Source: Ilyonectria destructans | Taxonomy: Eukaryota > Ascomycota > Sordariomycetes > Hypocreales > Nectriaceae | NCBI GenBank assembly: GCA_020740775.1 | Contig: JAHEWK010000005.1 | Span: 1,116,001-1,180,000, forward strand | DNA length: 64,000 nucleotides | Direction of reading: 5' to 3' | Program-made: the position numbers and the translations under genes | Shown here: positions 20,476-33,376 of the stretch, piece after piece | Numbering within the stretch: position 1 is the stretch's first letter | Layout of the letters: each line of letters begins with the position of its first letter | Notes under the pieces: model-generated | The model's database searches: none | What the model saw: the letters and a program-made list of their open reading frames with translations, nothing else | What the model was told of the DNA's origin: nothing

Positions 20476-22390
20476 TCAGGGAGGGAAATTTGAAAATAGA
20501 AGTACGCCCACTGCAACAACCGCAATGGCCTAGAGCAATATTAGCTACAGGAATAGAGCGCTCACTCAAAAATAAGCTGGCTTACCGCATTGCAGAAAAA
20601 AGTCGCATATGACTTGCCAACTCCCGCCAGACTTGCAAAAACAAACCCAAACAATCCCTGCGTAGACAGTCTGGCAATGTTTTCGACAAGCGTGACGGCA
20701 TTTAGTGCGTCTGCGCGTTGAGATTCTGAACACATCTCGGTAATAACTCCTTTGGCTGCAGGTGCTGACCCAGAACCAAATGGGAGAAGGAAGGCAGCTT
20801 CCAGTACAATGTTAGAGTATTGCATAGCGTGTATTGGATTGCGGGCTTTGCGTACCAAGATATATGTGCCACCGACGGGTGGCAAACGCTGCCACAGTGG
20901 TGAGGGCTCCGTCCACAACGAGGCTCCAACGCAAGAACACAAGATCAAAATGACTTCCATCATTATCTTTCGTAGTTTTCAAGGGCTCCATAGGTTCCTC
21001 AGCCACCTGTTCGCCTGCTGTGGCATCAAATTCTCCAGGAGATGTTGGCAACAGCGCAGGCGAGGGTTCGTCATTTTCGGGGACCAGGTTGGATGTGGGA
21101 GATGTCCAGCGGCGTCCCCAGGAGATGATGTGAGGAAAGAGAAATATCAGGAACAAGCTTCTCACAAAAGCAAACTCGGCCATCAGCCAGCCATTGTCAT
21201 TTTGGTTGAATTCGAACGCTGCCGTGGCGTACATCTGGATGAGCAAAGGGACGTAGCCCGTGGCGAGCTGAAATAGGTGTTAGCTTGAGAGGCATGGTTC
21301 CGGCCATTTGACTTACCACTCCAAGAAAGATGCCGCTACACAGAAATATGACACCATAATGTTTCTTAATCTTTCCATTTTCGAGCCTTAGGCGTTGTGG
21401 TACGAGGATCTTTAGTGGCGCTAAGAAACTCTCGCCTTGCTGGCCCGGCTTTTTGGCGTCAACCATGGAGTCGGGAGATATGTATGGTAGGGCGAGCCAA
21501 GCATATGTGCCGGCTAGGAGAAATGAGACAAAGGCGACATCGAATGGAGCCCGAATATCAATAGAGTCGCCAATCATGCCGCCAGCTGGTTGAGAGTTAG
21601 CGAATTAAGATACAAATCTGCCTGTCTCACTTACTTAAATATCCGATGCCCTGCCCTAGCATAATGCACCCTTGAAGCTTTCCGAATAGAGCCGTGCGTC
21701 GTATGGGCTGGGTAACTTCACCTGCTATGATGTTGACAACAAGACTGCGCAATAGTGAATAAGATGATTGCCTCTCATGTTTTGACACACTTACATATAA
21801 CCAGCCGGCCCACCAAAGACAGTGATAAGCTGGGTGCATTGGATTATCATCATGCCAGTTCTCTTTCCAGCCACAACGCCAAAGATCTGGGTAGCGACCC
21901 GAATGGCTGGAACAAAGGTCTGGACCATGAGAGCGGTTCGAGGACCGAATTTTTTGGCTGTCCACCCAGCTACGAAAAGGTTCAGGGTTCCTAGAATCAA
22001 TTAGAAGAGTTCAAATAGGCCACTGGGAGTACGTGCCGCATAGGGTTGTACTCATCCCGAGAATACTGTATTGTGCAGCCGTCCCGGCCGCGACCTCATC
22101 TCGGCTGCACCTGTCCCCAGAACCATTGTAGGGTGGGTGGGTGTCATAGAAGGCATCGCATTCCATTAAATGGAAGACATAAAAGATACAACTTGGAGTC
22201 AATACGCAATGCTCACATCGGGTAACTGGCGGACTTACGGGACTTGGGTAAAGCTGAACGACAAGGTGATGAGAAACCCCGCAAAGAGCACGCGATTCTC
22301 GACATTGAAAGCACTCCGTACCCACGACCAGAGGCTCTTCTTTCCAGTCTCCCTCTTAGGGAGGAGCGGCGTTCTTTCGTCAGTAGTCAT
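20476..22390 (-). CDS. MFS transporter
   Basis: Eight exons on the minus strand: 22390-22239, 22191-22037, 21990-21795, 21744-21635, 21585-21317, 21267-20856, 20797-20586 and 20529-20476; product 519 residues. Each join keeps frame. Intron 2 (21991-22036) appears to use a GC donor (GCACGT). The protein has a soluble start (MTTDERTPLLPKRE) and about twelve hydrophobic segments with a central loop. Conserved major-facilitator features include AGWTAKKFGPRTALM after helix 2 and the late ITEMCSESQRADALNAV segment. A cysteine-containing outer loop lies between helices 1 and 2. Substrate unknown; its same-strand neighbour is a TauD-type dioxygenase 0.6 kb away, so sulfonate or its product is a reasonable but unproven guess. 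Confidence 0.85.
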
Positions 22391-22974
22391 GATTTCGAGC
22401 GATCATCGGAATTGAAAGCCACAAGTGTGCGGTGACAGAAATGAATCCGAAGGGACCGATGAGAAATCGGTTTCTCGGTAGTGGCGATAACGACCCACAA
22501 TTCCTTCTAATGACGCCGGAACCGGGAATGCCATTGCATCTTATTGCCTATCTGCCCCTCCTCGGCAATGATCTACGGCCAATTCTCCGTTTTTATCGAT
22601 GCCACCGAAGTAATTTGGTCCGTTGATAGGCAGACTTGATCTGGCATGTACGCTTGGGCTGGTCTTTGACGGGGATGGGTACCCTACGAGTGTCTACAAT
22701 CCCGGCATAGACTGCCAAGACAGGCTAGATGATCTAGTCTAGAGCGGCGCTACCAAAATGGTGTGTCTCGGTCTCAGTAAATCTCCGACCTTGACCGCGA
22801 GACTGTCACGAGGTCTCTGACTGTAAAGTTCTTGATTCATAGGACGCGGATGTTGATAGCTACGAAAAGTAATGTCACACCTCGAGATATAACCCTCACA
22901 GGAGCGCACTGGCATATAAAAGGATACTCGCAATTATGTGCAAAATTCCATCACTCATATGATTCATAGTCCCT
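22391..22974. other. Intergenic region between dioxygenase and MFS
   Basis: 584 bp containing the 3' end of the dioxygenase transcript and the MFS promoter. No full ATGRYRYCAT site, repeat or gene seen. Confidence 0.5.
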
Positions 22975-24262
22975 CTACTGTTCAGAGCTTGCCCTCAAGC
23001 TCTCCGCCTTTCCAATGCTCTGGGGATCAAGATACGGGTGCTCTCCAATGCCCACAACCCGGTTGCCAAATCTATCGCCGTATCCTTCGTAGTCAAGTGT
23101 CGCAGAGTGGAAAACACTTCGGTTGTCCCAGATAGCTATCGTGCAAAGTCAGCAACATGGCACCAAAAGGGTTACATTCTCCAATGCTTACCGATATCGT
23201 TAGGGTTCTGCCACTTCAACCGCACTTGGATAGAGTGGTCCTTGGCAATCAAGTCGTAAAACCATGAAAGAAGATTGCTACTTTCCTGTTTTGTCACGCC
23301 GTTGATATGTCCGACGTGCGCGCCGATCGGGAACACGCTCTTCCACCCGGTCACCGGGTTGGTACGCACCACGGGGTGCACCGCTTTGAGTACGTCGCCG
23401 ATGTTATCTGGGGCGCCGCGTGGCTTGTCATACAGCTTGAAACCCTGACGAGCCGCGATCTGACCAAAGTGTGGCTGCGAAAACGTTGCCGTCAGAGACT
23501 CCAAGAACTTCTGGTAAGCGGGACTAAGTCGGTCGTAGGCATCGTATCCAGAGGCCCAGAGGGTATCTAATCAAAGAAGCAATTAGTCTTGCTGTCGAGC
23601 AGTGTTGTGGTTATGAGAGACAGTAGTAGTGAAATGATTGACGTACCACCCCCAGTTTCAGGCAGCTCCACGAGACGAAGCGACGTGTAGTCCGCAGGCG
23701 AGGGCTCAAAAGCAATGTCCGAGTGCCATATGTCTTCATCGGGTTTGGTGACGACGACACCATCGTCACTTGTCTTTCGATAGAACTTTGTGTGTTGCTT
23801 AGAGCTAATAGTGCTGACCTCGAGGTCTTCACCACCCAAGTCTCGCTCTGAGTTGAGCAGTGGATGAATGTGAAGGGTAGAGGTCGAAGGGCGACCCGTC
23901 AGCTCCCCGAGCTTGAGGATAAGCTTCTTTTGGAGGTCATTGGTGAGATTATCCTGGGCACGAAAGAAGACCACACCGCGCTGGGAGACTGTTGATGGTG
24001 GTTAGATGACTTAATAGCTCATAACAATTGCGGGTGAGGGGATCGCCTCACTGGTGATGGCAAGATCACGGATCAATTCATCCGCATTCGGCGCATTGAG
24101 CCAGTCGACCAAGTTCGCCTTGGGAAACTCGCGTCCAATGGCAGGAGTAACATCGAACGACTCATAATCTTTCAGTGCTCCCGAAGGCTTGAGAGGCTCC
24201 CGGCTCTGTGTCTGGCCCTTTGAGTGGATGGGAATCTCGCTTTCGGTTGCAGAGGGTGCCAT
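22975..24262 (-). CDS. TauD/TfdA-family alpha-ketoglutarate-dependent dioxygenase (sulfonate type)
   Basis: Exons on the minus strand: 24262-24052, 23988-23647, 23566-23192 and 23135-22975; 362 residues. Iron ligands are His159 and Asp161 in IWHSDIAFE and His319 in AIWDNRSVFHSAT; Arg331 in GYGDRFGNR fits the 2-oxoglutarate-binding arginine. These motifs match fungal taurine/sulfonate dioxygenases (JLP1 type), which hydroxylate a sulfonate so that sulfite is released for sulfur assimilation. No signal peptide, so cytosolic. About 350 bp upstream is a perfect ATGGCGCCAT palindrome (24615), the binding consensus of the sulfur regulator CYS3/MetR. Substrate within the family is inferred. Confidence 0.92.
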
Positions 24263-24614
24263 CTTGAGTACAGGTTGTGGACAAAGGTATAGATGAGATG
24301 CAATTGAATAAGACGAAGCTTAATTTGAAGCTGATGCAGTTCTAATGAATTTTCTCAATTTCACGAGGTGGCCATGTTCTTATATATGCGCATCTTGCAA
24401 CCCTTTGCACGCGGGGAAACGAGAAAGGGAACAATTATGCTCCACACTCCACGTCAATCCGTATCGGCTTGACACCATTGACTTGGCGGAAGTCGGGATT
24501 CCGACGCGAATTGCCACAACCGGCCACTCAGAATATGGGCGATTGATATGACGGCAGTGTGGTGCAGCATGTCGTGACCTAGTGCCTGAGCCAGTCTTAG
24601 TCCTTTATCCGGCG

Positions 24615-24624
24615 ATGGCGCCAT
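24615..24624. promoter_or_regulatory. CYS3/MetR-type site ATGGCGCCAT
   Basis: A perfect 10-bp palindrome matching ATGRYRYCAT, the known consensus of the fungal bZIP sulfur regulators CYS3/MetR. It lies about 350 bp upstream of the TauD-type dioxygenase. The match and palindrome are seen directly; regulation is inferred. Confidence 0.6.
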
Positions 24625-26498
24625 CGACGCCGAATCCAAAAACACCAATGGCCCTGACAAAGCATCCCGGGCCCCTCACCAAACAGTAGATAGCTGATCA
24701 TCTTATCTGATGAGCCAATTAGCATCCGCGAGAGGAAAGCTAGATTGCGGGGGATGAAGAAACAGGAGTCATGTTAGCGCATGCAAGGTGCACCTCATTG
24801 ATGAAACACTCCTCTGCTTAGAAATTGAGTCTCAAAATCAAGGCCACATGTGATGAAGGGTAGCCAATTGTGACACGATTGAGTCACCTTGGTCAATATG
24901 CACTACTTCAAGCGATATAGATACAGTTTTCAGGCTGTTTAGGAGCCATTACGATTAGTTCGACAATCTCATTTTGCATGATATCATGGGGCAATTTAAT
25001 TTAAAATGAAAAAAGTCTGGGTTTTCCCTTGTTAAATATCATCCCAATTTTAACATGTTGAAATGCCATTTCTGGAACAAATCGGAGCCCAGAAAATAAG
25101 CACAGGGAAGGGATGTCAGGTCAGAGTACCGTTGGCTTAGCCTACAGGAATATGGAACAGTCGTGAAAGACAAATGATAGCCATGAAACAGGTTAATGAA
25201 TACTGCCTACAATTAAACCGTTGCCCATAGGGCTGGGGATCCAAGCCATGTTTATGTAGCACCTACGGTCAAAGGAAAATGAGGAGGGGTGGAAATGCCA
25301 TTGACGGTAAATCCAGGGACACCAAAGGGTTCCTGACCTTCGAGCAGCGGATCGATGCATACCATTTAGTTCGCTAATTCTTGCTACGAGTTTGTACTCT
25401 GGCAATAGTAAGCTTGCACCTAATAACTTTAACAATGCCCTAAATACCATAGGTAGATACAAGTAGGAAAACGTCAGCGTTTGTAAATTATAGCAGCCTC
25501 GTTATTCATTCGCTGCTCACTTCTTGCATGTCCACTTCATACTTATATCAACCCTATATGTCATTTACGATGAGATAAACGCATTGATGTCGCCTATTTT
25601 TCCCCGTGTGAACAGCGAGACAGAAATTCTACCTAGAGCATGCACCTGCCGCCGATCAATGGGTGGCTCAAATTGTATCAGAAATGATCATTTCTTCAGT
25701 GCGTGAAAATTGAGATGAGATGTGGCGGGTATAGACCTAGCTACTTAAGAGTTGTCTAGGTAATAGCTCGTATCCCTCATGAAATTTTGCTTCTAAATTC
25801 TCGCTGCATAACCCTGTGAACTCTGGTCAGGCGGCGATAATGTGTAAAAGGAGTCAGATATTGATACTGACCCTTGGATTTTGGAGGAACATGGTAGAAT
25901 ATCTGCGCTCCTTTTGACGGCGATCATGGCTCTTGCATGCGAATGCAGAGACGGTCGATGAGAAAATCGTGGGGACTGTAACTAGACTCGATCGAATGCA
26001 CATCGAAACAATTGAATAAAGCTGCAATATTCATACTACTAATACGCAGCGTACTCACGCTGGGCCCCAAGCGTAAAGTTTAGAATAGTCAAAATACAGC
26101 TTAAGAGGGGGACAGCTTTTGCTTGAAAATAACAGACTATATGGCTCATTGTTTGCTATACTGTGAGGTAGTACAATCTCCTCCTAGGACCGCTACTTAT
26201 ATACTGCAGTAACAGGAAAAATTCACCAATGAAGTTTGTTGTTCACGCACATATGGTTCACGCCTATAGGGCTTTGATTTACATTCGCAGCATCCCATGC
26301 CTATGAACGTCAGGCTTCACTGTATCGCGATAGCAAGGAAATGAGGAAGCCAATTAGTGATGAACCGACTTGCCTCGCAATGCAAAGGGGTTTTCAAGAG
26401 AACGAAAAAGATAAAGGTATTGGACGCCAGCCACAGCGGTGTATGGGCTATGCAAGGAGATTACCATAACATTAAGGGAGGCGTAAACTATTGGCTCT

Positions 26499-26556
26499 TA
26501 AGGGAGGGACCATAAATCGTGGTCCCGTAAGCAAGGGCCGTAAATCGTGGTCTTAT
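26499..26556 (+). repeat. Direct repeat, two units of about 29 bp, with inner inverted repeat
   Basis: Two adjacent units share TAAATCGTGGTC. The first unit also contains GGACCA...TGGTCC, a 6-bp inverted repeat around ATAAATCG. A third, shorter trace (AAAGAAGGG) follows. Origin unknown. Confidence 0.45.
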
Positions 26557-27734
26557 AAAGAAGGGCGACGTATATAAAGTGTGCTCACATCCCCATCCCG
26601 AGTGGTCAGCTCAACCCAGCTGGCCAACATGCTCATATTGCGGGCGGATAATTGGAGACAAATGAGCGCTCGTTGAATTTCAGAGATATTTTAAACCATC
26701 CCCTTCTATCTGAACATAATCTATGGTTCAAGGAGACTGCCGCTGTGGTAAGATATGGCCTTCAATTCGTTCAATTGTTTCCTTTCGCGCAGTGATGACC
26801 TTTCTTTGCCTGCTATCAAAATATTACGTGTAGATATGTTTAATACTGTCTCTTCTAGTGCTAGGCGTAGTACCAATTATTTGGCTCTATTGTTTGCAAA
26901 TACTGCATGGCTTTGATCTATCTGATCATATTGAGTAAGGCTAAAAAATAATGATAATAAAATAGATATGTTCAATAGGATATTGCGCAACAGGGAATTG
27001 TTTTATGTTGCTCGATGTCTTTATAATTGAGCTCCGGCTTCCTTTGTAAAGCATAAATGTCTTATAGCGCATTCCTTGAATAGAAGCACCCGTTACAGGA
27101 GACCCCGTCCCGAAAGTATAAGAAATGAGTGGGCGGCTTCGACTACAATAAGGAAATTTCTACAAGCAACATTCTCACCACCACAGACTCAGAATCAGGC
27201 TGTCGATAGTTGAGAGTCTCTTACTACACTACCAACCCCGACGGCTTCCGGGCATGAAGGTTCCATTTTTCAATGCTCTTTCATCGCAAGCAATCGGGAT
27301 CGAGCTGAATTATCTAAGCTGAATCATGTGTCGAGAAACCACGCCTTCCCAGGCGTATACGTCCAACCTCACAGCTCAACTGCCATCAAATGGAAAGGAC
27401 TGTTCAACCCAACAGTTGCAAGTAGTCCCATGTCGCATCAGCCCCGCGTACCTGATATCGGATGTCTCTACCCCGTTTGTGCCCATTGAATACCTAGGAG
27501 AATAAGACACGAGGAAATAAGTTGGCTGGTAGTCATAGCGATATTGAAGTAGAAATCGGTATGTTGACTTGACAAGGCAGGACAGACGTACCAATCGCCA
27601 GCGGACCTGTGGCTTCTGTTCATCTTATGCACGTTAATCCTGTACTTTGGAAAGCTTCGGCAACAAAGCCATGGCCTTTCGGTTTGTCTTTGATCAATCC
27701 TGCATCCACAAGGAAAGTCTCTGCATGTGGACCG

Positions 27735-28172
27735 CTAGGAACTCCGAGCCACCCGTAGCCAACTTTGTCCACCCACCCACAATCTTGTCCCTAGACGATG
27801 ACTCCAAGCGACCAACATGTTCATTTTAAACCGGCAGTACCGAAACCTCACACCCCTGGACCCGCAATGACAAAAGTCCACAGAGTTACGCCCGCCAGGC
27901 CCCTTGCTGCGCACCTCATGTACAGTTACCGATGAAGCCATCCCGCGCCGTAAGCACGTGCTGCGGTGACCCCGGCGCAAGATACTCGTCAATGCGCCCT
28001 CGACAATGCAGTCATCCAGCCCACAGTCCCCAGCGGGACGATTGCAATTCCACCAATGTCTTGTTTCCAGAACCAGATCGTACCAAAGGTTGTCGTCCTG
28101 GTTTGACATCGTCGCGCACGTCTGGTGTGGGCGGAACAAGCTGGGGTCTCGGATGCGGGCGGTCGGGTTCAT
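27735..28172 (-). other. Doubtful coding remnant
   Basis: A minus-strand frame reads FEWRYVTILADMNPTARIRD near 28150-28220 and continues for about 140 codons, Trp/Arg/Cys-rich. It has no upstream start in good context, no family motif I know, and stops in the other frames. It could be a decayed gene fragment or chance. Confidence 0.2.
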
Positions 28173-28978
28173 GTCGGCGAGGATCGTGACATAGCGCCAT
28201 TCGAAGGCATTTTGACGAACGCTGGAAGCACCAAAAGAGTAATAGGCATGTCGATCATCTAAATCGGAACAAGGAAAGTTAGGCTTCCAGATTGTGACTG
28301 CGTCAACAAGGCAGGGTTTGGTTCCTCATTCTGAGGGATAATGGTATCACCGCCCTCAGGGTGGGCACAGGTATCTAGCAGATTGTAATCGCAATCTAAT
28401 CGCCCGCGCATTACTCAATAAACAAATCGGTACAGCGTCAGTCTATGAGCGCGTATTCTTGTCTTGATGTGCCAGTACCCACAGCAGCCACGTTAATTCC
28501 TACGGCATATTACTGTATCGTATCAATCTTCAACAAGAGTTTGGTATCCACTTACCTTCCATCTGATTTGCTCTTGTGCCAAGATGCGGTTTGCGAAGAT
28601 GCTGGTTAACAACAATCTTCAGCGTCCCTGAACTAGCGCAATATCATGAGCTTAAATAAGCATAAATAGTGGTGGCAAAAGGAACTCTAACCGGAAGTCT
28701 TAATCAAGTAGTGATAATGAGCATTTAAGTTGCGTTAACACAGGGCACGTTCCTACATGTGGCATCACAGAAACAGGCATTATAGACAGCAAGAGTAGTG
28801 AGATGCTCTGTAGAGCTCATCTATTAGAGATCGGATCGGGGTATCGACATCATATCGCCTAATAACAACCGGCAGTGGGCAACAAACTCGCCATCCAAAT
28901 CAAATTAACAACATATCCACGGTGAGTCCACAAGACCCATTAACACCATCAACGCTCCCAACTTCAAAACCCGACAAA

Positions 28979-31537
28979 TTAGTGCTGTTTGGTCTCCGCG
29001 TTCACAATAGCAGCATCCAGGGCCTCCTGGAGATCGAGATGGAAGTAAGGTCGGTTAAGACCTTGGATAGCGACGAGGCGGGAGTTGGAAGTACCCTTGC
29101 TCAAGTCCTTGTCTGAACCCTGGGCGCTGATAGCATCCGCAGCCTCAATATCCTGGCGCACAGAGAGACGACCGGCCTTCTCTCCGAGAGCGATGGCAGC
29201 GGAAGGGCTGTCGTCGCCACCGAGGTCTGCAATACTGAAGATAGCCTTCCACTGACCAGCGGTCTCGCCGTCGCGGGGGGTTCGGAATCCAAAGCCAGCG
29301 GCAGCCAAGGCCCTCTTAGTCCAGCGGTTCTCAATGTTGGCGAAGTGCCAGTCAACGACCTCGGGAGAAGCGAATCTGTCGAGCTGGTTGCGGACATCGA
29401 TCAAGCCTTGGATGGAGGTGACATCGACGTTGTTGACAGTGGAAAAGTCGAGAATGACAGCCTTGAGGATAGGTCGCTCATCGTTGCTGTCTTCCTTGAT
29501 GTGACGGGGCTCGCCGTCGTTCCAGGGTCGGTCCTGTTTAGATTGTCAGTGATTGGTTGCCATGTCAGATATTGAAGTTTTACTTACACCAAGCTTGCCC
29601 AAGAGAGAAGGGTTGGTTCGTCGGCAGCTCGCGAAGACGGTCTCGGTCAGGTGGTTGAGGTATCGGGAAGCATTGGGGTAGTTGAAGCCCTCAGCGAAGC
29701 GATAGATGAAAACACCGGGGTAGGGGGTTCGGACAACGACCTTGGGGTTGGAACCATCGCCGTGGTCGAGAGGCAGGAAGCCAGCACGCAGAGAAGTCTC
29801 GTTCTCATCGTCGATGGGGACCTCCTTGGCAATGGTGTCAGGGCTGGATGCGCCGTCGTTGAGGTTGGCCTTCATGGTGCGGATGCGGACAACACCGAGG
29901 AAGCGGCCCTGGGTCTGGAAAAGTCGGACGATGACAACGGCAAAGGAGATGCTAATGGTGGTGTAGATGCCGTTCTCGATGCTGGAGAAGATGGTAACGA
30001 GGACACCGGCGAAGAAGATGGGTACCTCAAGGGGAGAGACGCGCCAGAACTGGTAGATGACCTTGGGAGGGGTGATGACATCTCCGACAGCGTGGATGAT
30101 GACAGCGGCGAGAGCTGCGTTGGGAATGTAGAAGAAGACAGCAGTCAGAGCGTAGAGAGCCAGCAGCACAACAATTGCAGTAATAACACCAGCGAAGGGA
30201 GTGCGGACACCAGCCTTGGCCTTGATGGCAGTTCGGGAGAAGGATCCAGTGGCGGGGTAGGCACCGAGGAAGGGACCGAGCAAGTTGGTGACACCAATGG
30301 CGACGAGCTCCTGCGAAGGGTCGATGATGTAGTTGTTGACACGGCCGAAAGACTTGGAGATGGAGATGTGCTCAATCAGGACGACGATGACGGCGGCAGG
30401 AAGCTCCGAGATGAAGGACTTGATGATGCGGACGTTGATCTCGGGGGCGGCAGCGTGAGTGAAACCACTGGGGACAGTCTCGATGATGCTGACCATGGGA
30501 TCGTCCTTGCGGTGGATGTTGATGCCAGCGCTGATTCCAGTGTACAGCAGGATGACGAAGGCGGTTCGCAGGGTGGAGATGAAGAAGTACAGCTTGGCGC
30601 GCTGAGGCTGGCGCTTGGCGAGGGTCGAGCAGATGGCGCGGATGCCGTAGAGCATGACCAGGGCGGTCAGGCCGAGGGCAGCGTCGATCTTGGTGGTGCC
30701 GAGGTTCTTGAGGGTGTGGATGATGACCTCGTAGGTGGGAGCACGCGTGTTGACGCCCTTGATGCCCATGAGCTTGGGGACCTGGCCGGCGGCGATGGAG
30801 ACGCCGGAGCCAGTCATGAAGGCGCAGATGGCGGGGAGCGGGATGAACTCGACGAGCCATCCAATGCGGGCAAGACCGATGAAGGTGACAATGGCACCAA
30901 TGATGACGGCGAGAGCAGAAGCAACAACATGGCCCTCAACGTCAGGGATCGTCTCGGCAGCGGCCAAAACGATGTTACCTGTGACCTGCGACATGACGGC
31001 GACGGGCTGCAAGATGTCAGCTGGGCTGCGCTACGAGTGTGGGGAAGGAGGAGGGTGCAGACGTACACCAATAGTGATGTCCTTGGACGTGGCAAAGAAC
31101 CAATAGATGAGCACACCCATGAAGGATGTGTACAAACCATATTCGACGGGGAGTTGGGCCAATTGGGCATAGGCCATGGACTGGGGAACCACGACGGCGC
31201 CGACGGTGATACCTGTGGAGCGGGGAGTTAGCGATTGTCCGTTGTTGAAGCAAAAACATGTCGGGAATACGGCTGACTTACCAGCAATGAGATCACCGAG
31301 GAACCAGATCAAGTTGTACTTGCCAATCCACGACAAGAAGGGGAACAGGCTGTAAAGGTACTCCGCAATGCCGTGGATGGTGGGGGTGAACTCCTCGAGG
31401 AACTCGCCGACGGTGGGCTCACGCTCAATGAAGGTGTCGGCGTTGGTGATGGAGGGCGCGCGCTCCTCGGGCTCGACATGGTCGGCACCGAGGAACTTTT
31501 CCAGGGCGGACCTGGCCTTGTTGGGAGGAGCAGTCAT
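28979..31537 (-). CDS. SulP-family sulfate permease
   Basis: Exons on the minus strand: 31537-31282, 31212-31067, 31006-29588 and 29533-28979; 791 residues. All introns are GT-AG and frame-consistent. It imports sulfate (proton symport) at the plasma membrane. A cytosolic N-terminus of about 75 residues precedes the membrane core, which carries the sulfate transporter signature region PQSMAYAQLAQLPVEYGLYTS and about ten to twelve hydrophobic segments. The C-terminal exon encodes a STAS domain (AVILDFSTVNNVDVTSIQGLIDV). Length and arrangement match fungal sulfate permeases such as Neurospora CYS-14 and Aspergillus SutB. Codon use is strongly C/G-ending, which fits high expression. A CYS3-type motif lies 1.8 kb upstream. 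Confidence 0.95.
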
Positions 31538-33366
31538 TCTGTCCAGCGGAGAGCAGAGAGTATGAATGAAGACTCGACTGGAGGAGAGAAATTAGGACGA
31601 GGGCGTCCTTTTTGAGGCTGAAATGTCGCGGCGGCGGAGACACAAAGTGTACTCGGACTATCGCTCGGTCGGTCGGGGAGTGGCACACACTAGAACTGCT
31701 GCCAAGGCCACACCGAGAGAGGGGGAATTGGATAGCGGCAGAGAATGGCGCGCCAGCAGGAGAAGGCGGTCGAGGTGCCGGCTTGGGTGTGTATGTGTGA
31801 GACTTGTGCTCTGGTCGTCCGGGCAAGCCAAGTCTGGTGAGAGAGTGCTTGCGGGTTGAAGATGGAAGGCTCTGGGACTGGGACTGAAACTGGGAAAGAA
31901 GAGCGGCGAGGACGGGGTATTAATTAAGTTTCCGTCGACTCGGGAGACCGCGTAGTGCGCGTGGCGATCCAGATGGCGAGATGCATGGAGTCGAGTCTGG
32001 GCTTGGCTGGCCGGAGGTGGTGGAGCAGGCCTACGCAGACACCACAACTTCCATGCTCGCCCAGACAAGGCTCTGCTCAGTCTGCTCAGTCTACTGCTAG
32101 GATACTCAGATCCCAGGGGTCGGCTGATGACTGCGGATCGTCGAGGAACGCACACAGGCCACACCGGGGCGTCGGGAGCGGCAGGGATGATGCATGCCCA
32201 CATCCATCCATCTGCAGCGGCCTCGGGGAGTACTGGTACAAGCTGGATCCTCACAGGACCCGCGCGTACCGTGGGAGTCACTCACGGCCGGAGCGTCGCG
32301 CAGAGAGCGGCACGGGCACGCGGACAAGGGATGGGGAGTTGAACCACGCCCCCCTGTCGCCTACACATCGAAACGACCACGAAAAAAAAACACCTCCTCG
32401 CAAAAGCGCCATCGCCGGCGCTCATTGGCAGCCTGGGCGGGGAGTTGCGTGGGCGTGGGGGATTGGGGCCAGGGCGAAACTGGGGCCCTCACGCTTCCAG
32501 ATTGCGTGCTGGCCGGGATGCGAGCATGCCATCGTCGTCATTACAGTACCCACAGGCTTGCGTCTTCTTATTAAGCTCGCAGTGGGGGCCTGTAGCCATT
32601 AAGTTAGAGTGAATGAACACAGCGCCGTACGCGGCTGACCCGTTGCTGTAATTATTGGGATGGTGGTGAGTTTCTGGCGCAGACGAAAAAGGAAAAAAAC
32701 ATGACTGGACACGCACGCCGTCGAACGAGGCGCCGCTAGAGGTTTCCCCCGCGCCTTTCCCCAAATCAACTCACGATACACCGCGTTCTCGCAAGAGCAG
32801 CCAGCACAGCCAGACTGCCCTGTTTGGAGGATTTTTGCACGCACGACGAAGTCGACGACGATGGCGCAATCCAGCCAAGAGCCAATGGAACCGCCGCCGC
32901 GTCCATCCAAAGCGGGTTCCCCAAGGACGCTTGGATCCTCACGCGCTGCCCCAGGCCCGTTTCGGTTTGGTGGAGAACAGCCACGGGGAGATGGGCGCGG
33001 CCTTACCGCGTCCGCATGGGAGTTGGATTGCACATGTGCGAACGAGGGAGCAGCAGCGCAAGTTCCAGTGATTGCTGAGGGAGAGAAGAGAAATCATGGC
33101 AGTCATAGAAACCCCGCTCCACCCCGTATGGCACAATTCATTGGGGATCGGCTGGGGTCCCGACCGGTGCAGCAGAACGTGGGACCGACGTCTCTCCATC
33201 TTTGGTGGGATTGCGCATTTCTGTTTCTCCTCTGCCAAGTGCTTGCTGCCTTCCTTTCCTGCTTGCTCGCTTGCGGAGGAAACAAAGCCTCCTATCTGCC
33301 CAAAGGAGGCAGCAAATTCTTCGTCGGCTGGATCCAGCACCATTGCCCATCACCATTCACCTCAAA

Positions 33367-33376
33367 ATGGCATCAT
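33367..33376. promoter_or_regulatory. CYS3/MetR-type site ATGGCATCAT
   Basis: Matches ATGRYRYCAT but is not a perfect palindrome. It is 1.83 kb upstream of the sulfate permease start, far for a fungal promoter, so it may be chance. Confidence 0.3.

Larger units (their letters stand above)
24263..28978. other. Gene-poor region
   Basis: 4.7 kb between the dioxygenase start and the sulfate permease 3' end. It contains the CYS3-type site at 24615, a short direct repeat at 26499-26556, and a doubtful frame at 27735-28172. From about 25700 to 27375 I find no frame of 60 codons on either strand and the DNA is AT-rich, which suggests decayed repeat sequence or true non-coding DNA. Confidence 0.6.

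Noticed and set aside
29651..31231. Plus-strand open frame of 526 codons
   Set aside because: It lies exactly opposite the sulfate permease exon, is Asp/Glu/Gly-rich low complexity, and arises from that gene's C/G-ending codon bias.
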